From Thermoplasmata archaeon (lineage in GTDB: Archaea; Thermoplasmatota; Thermoplasmata; Lutacidiplasmatales; UBA184): 42,304 nucleotides of DNA. Below the pieces are notes generated by a model. It was not told where the DNA came from. It was given only the letters and a program-made list of their open reading frames with translations, and ran no database searches. Each line of letters starts with the position of its first letter. The stretch's first letter is position 1. Location: positions 1-42,304 of the forward strand of contig JAGWLG010000031.1 in the NCBI GenBank assembly GCA_028864975.1. The letters are read 5' to 3'. Shown one piece after another: positions 8,672 to 14,689 of this stretch. A program made the position numbers and the translations under genes.

Positions 8672-9073
8672 TCAACGCCAGATCAATGGGAGGCCCTTGA
8701 TCCCTTCAAGCTCAGGATCATTTGTTACAAGCGCCAGGTGACGGCTGACCGCATCGGCTGCGATCATCCTGTCATGGAGCTCAGGGATCCGAAGGCCCAC
8801 GAAAGTGCGCCAACCAGCCGAACCTAGGTTCGAGAGCCGGATGTAGGTCTCGCCACGGATCGTGTCCAACACCTCATCGACGGACGCGCGGGGGTCGTCC
8901 GTCTCAACTCGACCTTTGAGGGCGAGATACACAAACTCCCCCATCGCCACCTCGGGCAGGAAGAGGGTGCCGAGTCCTCTCTCGGCCTCCGCAAACACCT
9001 TGTCGGCTTTCGGTGGAAGCTTGTCTTCCAGGTGGCGAATGAGAGCGACCGTGTCGATGACCACGTCCGTCAT
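8672..9073 (-). CDS. vapC: VapC-family PIN-domain toxin
   Basis: 133 residues. The ATG at 9073 overlaps the TGA of vapB as ATGA; an in-frame upstream ATG at 9082 is less likely. The PIN acidic residues are visible: D7 in VVIDTVAL, E41/E45 in the second helix, and D101, D107 and D119 in the C-terminal block (ELHDRMIAADAV, then VTNDPEL). PIN toxins are magnesium-dependent RNases that cut tRNA or rRNA and are held inactive by the partner. Here the partner is the AbrB-type protein encoded just upstream, and the overlap implies translational coupling. Both ends of the domain are intact, so it is probably functional. Confidence 0.9.
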   Translation of the reverse strand: MTDVVIDTVALIRHLEDKLPPKADKVFAEAERGLGTLFLPEVAMGEFVYLALKGRVETDDPRASVDEVLDTIRGETYIRLSNLGSAGWRTFVGLRIPELHDRMIAADAVSRHLALVTNDPELEGIKGLPLIWR

Positions 9074-9297
9074 AGCCGCCACTCCCGCCGGAGCTTTCGT
9101 AGGTCCCGCTCCATGCCATCTCCGTCAATCTTGCCCTTGAGGAGGCCGCGGAGGCTCTTCCTCGCATGGCGGATGACCACGCCATCCTCACCGTCGAGGA
9201 CGAGCACCTTCTCGCCTTCTATGAGGTGATGTTTCTCACGGAGGTCCTTGGGGAGAGTGATCTGCCCCTTCGAGCTCACGGTCGCGGTTTTCGCCAT
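9070..9297 (-). CDS. vapB: VapB-type AbrB/SpoVT antitoxin
   Basis: 75 residues from ATG 9297; the frame is open further upstream to 9363 but that part would lie across the operator. The N-terminus AKTATVSSKGQITLPKDLRE is the swapped-hairpin AbrB/MazE DNA-binding fold, followed by GEKVLVLDGEDGVVIRH. The basic C-terminal tail (SLRGLLKGK to the end) would wrap the toxin, as in known VapBC pairs. Its stop overlaps the vapC start. The palindrome 30-48 bases upstream is a fitting binding site for self-repression. Confidence 0.9.
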   Translation of the reverse strand: MAKTATVSSKGQITLPKDLREKHHLIEGEKVLVLDGEDGVVIRHARKSLRGLLKGKIDGDGMERDLRKLRREWRL

Positions 9298-9326
9298 CCC
9301 TTCAGATACCGCGCTCGAGTAGAATA

Positions 9327-9345
9327 GCTTTACCAGAGGTAAAGC
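9327..9345 (-). promoter_or_regulatory. Perfect inverted repeat, likely vapBC operator
   Basis: GCTTTACC (9327-9334), spacer AGA, GGTAAAGC (9338-9345): two perfect 8-base arms, 30-48 bases before the vapB ATG. An AbrB-type dimer binding here would cover the core promoter. The palindrome and its position are seen; the regulator is inferred. Confidence 0.75.
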
Positions 9346-9537
9346 GTTGACCCTGAGGCGCAATTGTGTTGGCCGCCAGCTCTCCTTGTTCCCCTAGTTC
9401 ACGCTGCCTCCACCAAGGACAGAAGCGAGCGCAACGCAGTCGGCGCTCGTGAGGTATTCACCGCACCGACCAGATCAGGTTCGACCACCCAACGTGCAGC
9501 ACCGCCTTCACCCATCTCGGGGCCCTTCTCTGGTGGG

Positions 9538-9608
9538 ATTCCGAGGGGCAGACAGGTTCCCGGTCGCTTCACCGTCGGGGCGGTTTCAACATCCCGGTGA
9601 GCTTCAAG
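9538..9608 (+). repeat. Dispersed 71-base repeat, copy B
   Basis: Partner of the repeat at 6276-6346 (61 of 71 bases identical, same orientation, no gaps). It lies in the 390-base gap between the vapBC promoter and the 3' end of the nucleotidyltransferase gene. The rest of that gap (9346-9537, 9609-9688) shows no credible gene. Confidence 0.7.
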
Positions 9609-9688
9609 TGGAATCGAGTACTCCGCCATGGCTCGACACTGAACCCTTCCTTGACCTACCTCGGGCTCCGGGTGCAGTACCCGTCGGT

Positions 9689-10387
9689 CTAGCCCGCGCA
9701 GAGGCTGCGGGGGTCGCTGTCGAGACGGACCCCGTCCTCCTCTAGTCGACTTTCGACTACCTTCAGACGATCCAAGAGCTCTGAGAGGCTCACCTGGTCC
9801 AGCTTGTTGCGCTTGAGTGCATCGCCCGAACTCCGGTAGTAGGTCCGAGCCATCAGCCCCTCAGCAAGTGCAACCTCAACTGCTGCAGACCCCACGTACT
9901 GGGCGACGACACCGGCGGATCCTCCTCGCGCCTCCTCCCTCCTTGCTTTCTGGGCGTACGCCAGTGCGGCGAGTAGGGCCTCGCGGGCGCACACTAGGAA
10001 TCGGCTCGCCTTCGCCCCTTCGATCATCGATCGGTGGGCCTCCCGCAGCCTGTCGTGCCAGTGGTGAGGGTCATGGAGCGCCCGCGTAGTCAGATACTGG
10101 TCGGCATCCAAGGGCCACTTTCTCGTCAGCGTCTTGGCGGCCTCCATGTAGTCATCAGCGGTCGTTACTCCAAAGTCGACAATGACCCCCTCAACCCGCC
10201 GAACCACGGAAGGAAGGTTGTCGACCGGCCTCTCGGTTACCACCACCAGATCGATGTCCGAGAACTCGTCATCGTCTCCATGGGCCAAGGAACCGTGAAC
10301 ACCAATGGCATGAACGTCCTCCCGACGTGCCCGGAGAACCTCCTCCGAGATCGCCCTGGCGATCCTCCACCGGCCCGCGCTATCCAT
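9689..10387 (-). CDS. Nucleotidyltransferase (MNT/kanamycin-type) domain protein
   Basis: 232 residues from an ATG at 10387. Residues 28-50 contain HGSLAHGDDDEFSDIDLVVV: the G-S pair (32-33) and the D44-x-D46 metal-binding pair of the polymerase-beta-type nucleotidyltransferase fold. The C-terminal 130 residues are helical, like the substrate-binding half of antibiotic nucleotidyltransferases. Family members AMPylate proteins or small molecules, or act as MNT antitoxins that modify a HEPN partner. No separate HEPN gene adjoins it, although a HEPN-like gene lies 4 kb away. The substrate is unknown. The surrounding toxin-antitoxin pairs favour a stress or defence role. Confidence 0.75.
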   Translation of the reverse strand: MDSAGRWRIARAISEEVLRARREDVHAIGVHGSLAHGDDDEFSDIDLVVVTERPVDNLPSVVRRVEGVIVDFGVTTADDYMEAAKTLTRKWPLDADQYLTTRALHDPHHWHDRLREAHRSMIEGAKASRFLVCAREALLAALAYAQKARREEARGGSAGVVAQYVGSAAVEVALAEGLMARTYYRSSGDALKRNKLDQVSLSELLDRLKVVESRLEEDGVRLDSDPRSLCAG

Positions 10388-10871
10388 ACCTCAGTCCACC
10401 GTTTCCCCGCCCTGCCACTTGTCCCGCATTCAGTCCAACGTTCGAATTGAGGTAGTAGTCTCCGCGCCGCCTCGGCGTGTTACCCAAACGTCGCGAAGCC
10501 GGGTGTAGGCCCGGAGGGAAGGGAGCTCGCCCCCCCTCTAAGAAACCTGCGATTCTCACGAAGAGAGGGTCGCGCCGACGGCTGAGTGATGGCCAGGTAC
10601 GAGCCCGTTCCATGACGTGGCGCTACCCTCTTCTCTCCACGAGCCTCCTCGAGGGGTTCCAGCCCAAGCTCGTGAAGCACTGCGAGGAGATCTTGGCGAC
10701 CCCCGCGGATTTGCTGCCGGAGGTTAGGTGTAGTGCAACAGGCAAGTCGTCCCAGGTTTGTAACTCAAGCTGAACGCATGGGCAGAACACCATCCTGCCC
10801 CTCATCCTCCTGTCTTGAGCATTCGCGGAGTTCGTTGACACTGTCGGAGTTCCAGAGGCCCTGAAAGCCTT
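10388..10871. other. 484-base gap without a confident gene
   Basis: Open frames exist on both strands (10477-10773 plus, 10380-10613 minus), but none has a ribosome site, domain or convincing composition. A short plus-strand stretch (10615-10730) could encode a helical piece and may be a gene remnant. I see no RNA fold or repeat. Confidence 0.35.
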
Positions 10872-10896
10872 ACGTATATAGTCTGACTGTATACGT
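10872..10896 (+). promoter_or_regulatory. 25-bp near-perfect palindrome over the toxin-antitoxin promoter
   Basis: Left arm ACGTATATAGTC, central T, right arm GACTGTATACGT: 11 of 12 base pairs match. It contains a TATATA element and sits 26-50 bases before the GTG of the toxin gene, where an archaeal TATA box would be. It is most likely the site where the zinc-finger/AbrB antitoxin represses its own operon. Confidence 0.75.
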
Positions 10897-10921
10897 TGAT
10901 GAACGAGGGGAGGGGGGCGTC

Positions 10922-11236
10922 GTGCCTTCGCCGAGGAACCGCGTATTTGAAGACCTCCAGAAGCTGAGATCCGAGAAGAAGAGACTGATCGAATCGCGAC
11001 TCTACCGTGTGTCCCGTCATGCAGGCGAAAAACATCCTGAACTCACCGACGAAGAACGAGTTGCCGTTGTTCTGCTTGGAACTGGAGATCGACTCGATCG
11101 GAATCGAGAGCCCACTGACGGGGTTTACGTCTGTTGGGCCAGCTTGCCAGTCCACGGGCTGTGTCGCGGCGTCTACTGTGTTGTTCAATCGGACCGGTCC
11201 TATCTCAAGATCATCACGGCCTTCCCAGAAGACTAA
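10922..11236 (+). CDS. DUF4258-like (RelE/MqsR-fold) toxin
   Basis: 104 residues from a GTG preceded by a long purine run (GAGGGGAGGGGGG). The core reads RHAGEKHPELTDEERVAVV, then NREPTDGVYVCWA and GVYCVVQSDRSYLKIITAFPED. This is the DUF4258 pattern: an H-A-x-x-x-H-P start, then strands ending in I-I-T-A-F. The related RelE/MqsR fold cuts mRNA. Here the toxin gene comes first and the antitoxin second, two bases apart, as in mqsRA. The pairing with a YgiT-type zinc finger supports the call. Catalytic residues cannot be fixed from sequence alone. Confidence 0.75.
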   Translation: MPSPRNRVFEDLQKLRSEKKRLIESRLYRVSRHAGEKHPELTDEERVAVVLLGTGDRLDRNREPTDGVYVCWASLPVHGLCRGVYCVVQSDRSYLKIITAFPED

Positions 11237-11238
11237 CC

Positions 11239-11733
11239 ATGAAAGAACGCAAGGAATCTGAAGGGATCGAGATCCCGAAGATCAGCAGCCGTCAGCTCCG
11301 ACAGGTGAGGGAGGCGATCGCGGCCTCCCCGCCTACACCCCTCCTCAAGGAAGGGTCGGTCAGCAAGTGCGAAGTCTGCGGTGGCCGGATGGTAACGACC
11401 AATAGCGTCGAGCGCGAGGTGGCAACGCCGGGCCGTCTCGTCGTGATCACCCACCTACCCGGGGCAGAGTGCAGCTCGTGCGGTTCGGTTGAGCTCGACG
11501 CGGCCGCGTTGGGGTTGATCGAGAGGCACTCAGCTCGGGCGCTAGTCGCCGACTACGAAACCTCAGTTACGAAGGCTAGCGGGGGAACTCTCGGGACCTA
11601 CTTCAAGCAGGATCTCGCACGGGTCATGCGGCTCAACAAGAGCGACTCGCTCCGTTGGACTGTGCTCGACAGGGATCGGGCACTGGTCGAGGTCGATCGG
11701 GGGCACCGGAGACACTCCGCGCCAAGGGCGTAG
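11239..11733 (+). CDS. YgiT-type zinc-finger antitoxin with AbrB-like C-terminus
   Basis: 164 residues from an ATG two bases after the toxin stop; frames open further upstream overlap the toxin and are rejected. The zinc finger is C44-x2-C47 and C78-x2-C81 (CEVCGG and CSSCGS), the MqsA/YgiT pattern. Residues 114-153 (GGTLGTYFKQDLARVM, then WTVLDRDRALVEV) look like an AbrB-type DNA-binding segment rather than the HTH domain of MqsA. It would neutralise the preceding toxin through its N-terminal part and bind the palindrome at 10872-10896 with its C-terminal part; that division of labour is inferred. Confidence 0.75.
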   Translation: MKERKESEGIEIPKISSRQLRQVREAIAASPPTPLLKEGSVSKCEVCGGRMVTTNSVEREVATPGRLVVITHLPGAECSSCGSVELDAAALGLIERHSARALVADYETSVTKASGGTLGTYFKQDLARVMRLNKSDSLRWTVLDRDRALVEVDRGHRRHSAPRA

Positions 11734-11785
11734 CCTGCACCATCGGTGCATCGCGACTTGCACGAACCGCCCGGCCGTGGGCCGC

Positions 11786-12088
11786 TCATCGCCGCAGTCG
11801 GTCGGTCTGGCGTAGACGCGCGTAGAATCCTTCCCGGGGTCCGAAGCCGTAGATCTTGAGAGCGGCTCCGTCCACGGAATAATACAGGCGAACACGTCGA
11901 AACGTCGTGAGTCTCAAGCGCCAGAGCCCTGGGTGGTCGGTCAGCTCCTTCACCCAGTAGCCCGGACCGGGGCGAAAGGGCTGGAACAGCAGGCCACGAA
12001 TCGCGTAGAGGAACTCCTCTCGGATCTCCGGAGGAAGCTTGGCAAACTCGGCCTTGGCCTTCTCGTGGGGGATGTAGTGGGACGGCAC
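11786..12088 (-). CDS. RelE/ParE-family toxin
   Basis: 100 residues, ATG three bases after the stop of the upstream antitoxin. Typical RelE features: KAKAEFAKLPPEIREEFLYAI helix, then PGLWRLRLTTFRRVRLYYSVDG, a strand pair with the basic residues that hold and cut mRNA in the ribosome, and a final KIYGFGPREGFYARL. Length is normal for the family. It forms an operon with the small protein encoded just upstream. Confidence 0.85.
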   Translation of the reverse strand: MPSHYIPHEKAKAEFAKLPPEIREEFLYAIRGLLFQPFRPGPGYWVKELTDHPGLWRLRLTTFRRVRLYYSVDGAALKIYGFGPREGFYARLRQTDRLRR

Positions 12089-12091
12089 CCC

Positions 12092-12322
12092 TCACCTTCC
12101 GCGACGCCGCAGGTCGACGTGAACCTGATCGAGCGCTCCCGGAGCGAGCCATCGCCCCTTCTTTCTTCGTGCCTCCAACTCGGCCAACCACTCGGGCGGG
12201 TCATACTCCTCCAAGAGCTCCGACAGGAAAACATCCCAGGTCTTCCCCCCGGTCTTCCTCGCCTGAAGTTCGCGAAGGATCTCCTCGTGAACGGGGATAC
12301 TCGTCATTCGACCTGTGCTCAT
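12092..12322 (-). CDS. Antitoxin of the RelE pair (ribbon-helix-helix-like)
   Basis: 76 residues from ATG 12322; an ATG five codons later (12307) is also possible, and a longer frame to 12463 is not supported. The N-terminus (MTSIPVHEEILRELQARK) has the strand-helix look of a ribbon-helix-helix antitoxin, followed by WDVFLSELLEEYDPPEW and a basic tail. Only three bases separate it from the toxin. A TATA-like GGTAAATC about 30 bases before 12322 suggests a leaderless message. Family by context and pattern, not certain. Confidence 0.7.
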   Translation of the reverse strand: MSTGRMTSIPVHEEILRELQARKTGGKTWDVFLSELLEEYDPPEWLAELEARRKKGRWLAPGALDQVHVDLRRRGR

Positions 12323-12858
12323 GATAGCACCAATGAAATTGATGGGATTTACCATTATCGCATTCAGGAGCGATCTTGCGTTGGTGCCTCGATGTTCGGC
12401 GCCTGTGGTCTGGATGTCTGCCCGATCGGGGGGGGAGGAACGGCTCACCACTTCCCAGGTCATTCAGAGAACCGGCCCGAAGAAGTGGACGAACTGCGAG
12501 CTCAAGTTGCCGCGTGCCCACCCTTCAGATCGGTCCGACACGACTAGCAGGTGTGGAGAGCGACCCATCTACCGTCGTTCGGATGGGTTGCAAACGATAA
12601 GTGCCGGGGGAGGATCACGGGGGAGGTCTCAAGCTCCACCGGGGCGGTGCAAGGCAGCACCACTTCCCAGCATCGCCCCGGACCCCTTGCCCCTTGGGTA
12701 CCCCGGCCCCTCGAGGGACCGGGGACCCAGTTCTTGCTCGTTGTCTCGACGATGCCACGGTGTAAGGTGCCATCGTGCATTCCGCTTCGAGTCCGGCTGC
12801 AAGAGGAGTTTCACCCACCCAGCGGTCATCGCTCAGTTGTGTGTCGTTGGGGGTGAAC
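12323..12858. other. 536-base divergent gap without a confident gene
   Basis: The gap separates the divergent RelE pair and winged-helix/RelE pair. Open frames on both strands reach 80-100 codons only because of high GC; none shows a domain or ribosome site. The near end holds the RelE-pair promoter (GGTAAATC near 12350). No repeat or RNA fold was recognised in the rest. Confidence 0.4.
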
Positions 12859-12885
12859 CTTTAAGGGGAGGGGGTTCATACGTAT
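12859..12885 (+). promoter_or_regulatory. TATA box and 8-bp palindrome of the winged-helix/RelE operon
   Basis: CTTTAAGG (12859-12866) is centred 29 bases before the ATG at 12892, so the transcript probably begins at the start codon or a few bases before it. Between them lies ATACGTAT (12878-12885), a perfect palindrome suited to a dimeric repressor. No ribosome site precedes the ATG, which fits a leaderless message. Confidence 0.55.
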
Positions 12886-12891
12886 ATCCCT

Positions 12892-13191
12892 ATGGCGCTC
12901 GCCCACCCGGTCCCGAGACCCGAATTCGCCCGCCCGGGGGCCAATCCAACTCTCGAGACGATCGAGTACATCCGGGCTGCGCTGCAGAGGGCGGACGGGC
13001 CGATAAGCAGGAATCGGCTTCTCGACGTCCTCTCCGAGTGGGGCCACTCAACCTCTCGACAGAGCTTGAATGCGGTCCTAGGGTTCCTGGGTGAGGATGG
13101 TAGCGTCGCGGAGGGGAGCAAGGGACTCATCTGGGTTCCGCCAGCCTCCGAACCCCTTTTGGAGATCATTCGCTCGGGAAAGAGGCTCTGA
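12892..13191 (+). CDS. Winged-helix antitoxin of a RelE-like pair
   Basis: 99 residues, ATG start. Residues 20-85 (TIEYIRAALQRADGPISRNRLLDVLSEWG, continuing to FLGEDGSVAEGSKGLIWVPP) have the helix-helix-wing pattern of a winged helix: an A-L..A.GPIS.N.L...L turn, a recognition helix, and a basic hairpin ending GLIWV. The stop overlaps the next start as TGATG, so the two are translationally coupled. Role as antitoxin and autorepressor is inferred from the coupled RelE-like gene. Confidence 0.7.
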   Translation: MALAHPVPRPEFARPGANPTLETIEYIRAALQRADGPISRNRLLDVLSEWGHSTSRQSLNAVLGFLGEDGSVAEGSKGLIWVPPASEPLLEIIRSGKRL

Positions 13192-13541
13192 TGGGCCTCC
13201 GGGCCAAGGATGTCGTCCTCTCGGCGTCTGCGCAAGCAACCCTCTCGAGGCTCGAGAGCTCGGCCACGTACCCTCGGGAAAAATCGATCGCAAAGCGCGT
13301 CCGTCAACTTGGACCGACTCTGCGGGAGGATTGCCTCCACGGGGAGGTAGTCCGAAAGCGATTCCTGCCCCGGTCCCTCGTCGAAAAGTATCGCATTGGG
13401 AACCTCTACGTGGAGGACCTACCGGACTTCTGGCGGCTTCTGTACGCCATCACCCACGCGGGTTCCGAGCGATTTGTGATCGTCCTGGAGATACTCGATC
13501 ACAAGGCGTACGACAGCCTGTTTCCCGGTCGCGGACGGTAG
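13191..13541 (+). CDS. RelE-like toxin of the winged-helix pair
   Basis: 116 residues. VVLSASAQATLSRLE, then RKRFLPRSLVEKYRIGNLYVEDLPDFWRLLY and VIVLEILDHKAYDSLFPG match the archaeal RelE-like group in which the core ends in EILDH..YD.LF. These are small RNases that act on ribosome-bound mRNA. The gene overlaps its upstream partner by one base. It is the fourth toxin-antitoxin pair in about 5 kb. Confidence 0.75.
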   Translation: MGLRAKDVVLSASAQATLSRLESSATYPREKSIAKRVRQLGPTLREDCLHGEVVRKRFLPRSLVEKYRIGNLYVEDLPDFWRLLYAITHAGSERFVIVLEILDHKAYDSLFPGRGR

Positions 13542-13704
13542 ATGGTGGGCGAGAAGGCCCCGTACCCGAGTGAGTCCGCGGCCCGCGAGCCGCTTTCAAG
13601 CGGAAGCAGGGAGGCTCAGGGCTGTGCGCGTGCAGGTACGTCCCCCGCGCTGACGCCCACTTGTGGGCGCACCGATACGTCGGTGGACCGACTGGACCAG
13701 ATCC

Positions 13705-13878
13705 TCACCACGGGATCAAGGTCAAGATCCAGAAGGCCAGCTGGATGAGTTCGACCACGAGATCCCCCATCGCAGGCGTGTCGCCCCATGACGGCGAGCT
13801 GGACATGTGGCGGTACTTGAGGGCCGTCGGCTTGGGGACCCCGTCCCAGTACCACGGAAGGGAGTGTCCGGTGGTCAT
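13705..13878 (-). CDS. Small 57-residue membrane protein candidate
   Basis: A short frame runs from ATG 13878 to TGA 13705 with GAGAGG five bases upstream. The N-terminal half is polar and Trp-rich (SLPWYWDGVPKPTALKYRH); the C-terminus is one hydrophobic helix (VVELIQLAFWILTLIPW) ending at the stop. That shape, a soluble head plus a tail anchor, is unlikely by chance in this composition. I do not recognise the family. It sits alone in a 475-base gap between a toxin gene and the HTH gene; 13542-13704 holds nothing else I can see. It may be a small toxin, a membrane effector or a chance frame. Confidence 0.5.
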   Translation of the reverse strand: MTTGHSLPWYWDGVPKPTALKYRHMSSSPSWGDTPAMGDLVVELIQLAFWILTLIPW

Positions 13879-13961
13879 GGGCGCCTCTCGCTCGTGCCGA
13901 GCCTGCTAGCTCCGATGGGTTCGTCGCACATGATGTGCGTACAGCCCAATCCTGAATAGCC

Positions 13962-13989
13962 ATTAACTAATAACCTAAAACTTAATCAG
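13962..13989 (+). promoter_or_regulatory. AT-rich promoter-like stretch before the HTH gene
   Basis: This is one of the most AT-rich runs in the window (CATTAACTAATAACC, then TAAAACTTAATC) in an otherwise GC-rich region, 28-55 bases before the ATG at 14017. A TATA element is probably within it, but several are possible. Confidence 0.4.
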
Positions 13990-14016
13990 CATCTCCATGC
14001 GTGCTCTGACCTACCC

Positions 14017-14328
14017 ATGACAGGCGGCTCTCCCAAACGCGGCGCTCTCGGACATCGGATCCGGGCGGTCGACCCCAACACCCTCTGGAAGATCGTCATG
14101 CTCCGGGGGCTTGGCTTCACGGAGGACGAGATCTCGTCGCGGCTCATCTCGTCGAGCATCCAGGTGTCGCAGCCCGCGGTATCGTACCACCTCCGGCGAC
14201 TGAAGCGGTTGAGCGCCGGTGGGAACGAGGAGGTGGTTTTCGCTAGGGTGATGGCCTACAGCTCAACGGCGATACCCAGCGTAATGGCCCAGATCGTGCA
14301 ACGCGCCAAGACACGCGGGGCGTGGTGA
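14017..14328 (+). CDS. Small helix-turn-helix DNA-binding protein
   Basis: 103 residues, ATG start. Residues 20-70 read LWKIVMLRGLGFTEDEISSRL and VSQPAVSYHLRRLKRLS: an initial helix, then a clear helix-turn-helix whose recognition helix (QPAVSYHLRRL) resembles ArsR/MarR-type winged helices. The C-terminal helix (SVMAQIVQRAKT) may dimerise. It ends four bases before a zinc-ribbon gene, so they are probably one unit. Likely a local transcription regulator; its target is unknown. Confidence 0.65.
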   Translation: MTGGSPKRGALGHRIRAVDPNTLWKIVMLRGLGFTEDEISSRLISSSIQVSQPAVSYHLRRLKRLSAGGNEEVVFARVMAYSSTAIPSVMAQIVQRAKTRGAW

Positions 14329-14332
14329 TCGG

Positions 14333-14563
14333 ATGCCTTTCGTTTGTAGGAACTGTGGGCAGGTCTGGGAGCACCCGGGGAACAAGCCGTGCGGATGCTG
14401 GTGGGGCATTCGGATCTGGGTCGACACGAAGGACGAATTCGTATGTGCTCGATGCGGGACCGCATGGCCCGTGGCGAAGAGACCCTGCCGGTGCTGGCCC
14501 AACGGTGTGAGGGTCAGAAAGAGCGAGGTTGCTGACCAGAAGTTCCCGCTACCCGGCCTGTAG
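14333..14563 (+). CDS. Tandem zinc-ribbon small protein
   Basis: 76 residues, ATG four bases after the HTH stop. It is an internal duplication: FVCRNCGQVWE with C5-x2-C8 and C20-x-C22, then FVCARCGTAWP with C38-x2-C41 and C52-x-C54. Each half also carries a W after the last cysteine pair (CGCWW, CRCWP). Two zinc sites of C4 type are predicted. No known family is recognised. Such proteins bind nucleic acid or act as partners of a regulator; the adjacent HTH gene fits the latter, as inference. Confidence 0.65.
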   Translation: MPFVCRNCGQVWEHPGNKPCGCWWGIRIWVDTKDEFVCARCGTAWPVAKRPCRCWPNGVRVRKSEVADQKFPLPGL

Positions 14564-14689
14564 GCGTTCAGCCGTGGCCTGCTTCGGCGTTGGCGTGGGG
14601 CAGGCCGAATCCAGTCCGATGGGGGCAAGAGCAGTTGCACCCAATCCGCGGACCTCCCAGTTCGGGTTCGGTCGGATCCCGCGTCCGCC

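Noticed and set aside
10477..10773. 98-residue plus-strand ORF
   Set aside because: Basic, low-complexity start, no ribosome site and no domain; at most a gene remnant.
1..14600. CRISPR array or insertion sequence in the island
   Set aside because: I found no regularly spaced direct repeats, cas-like genes, transposase motifs or terminal inverted repeats.
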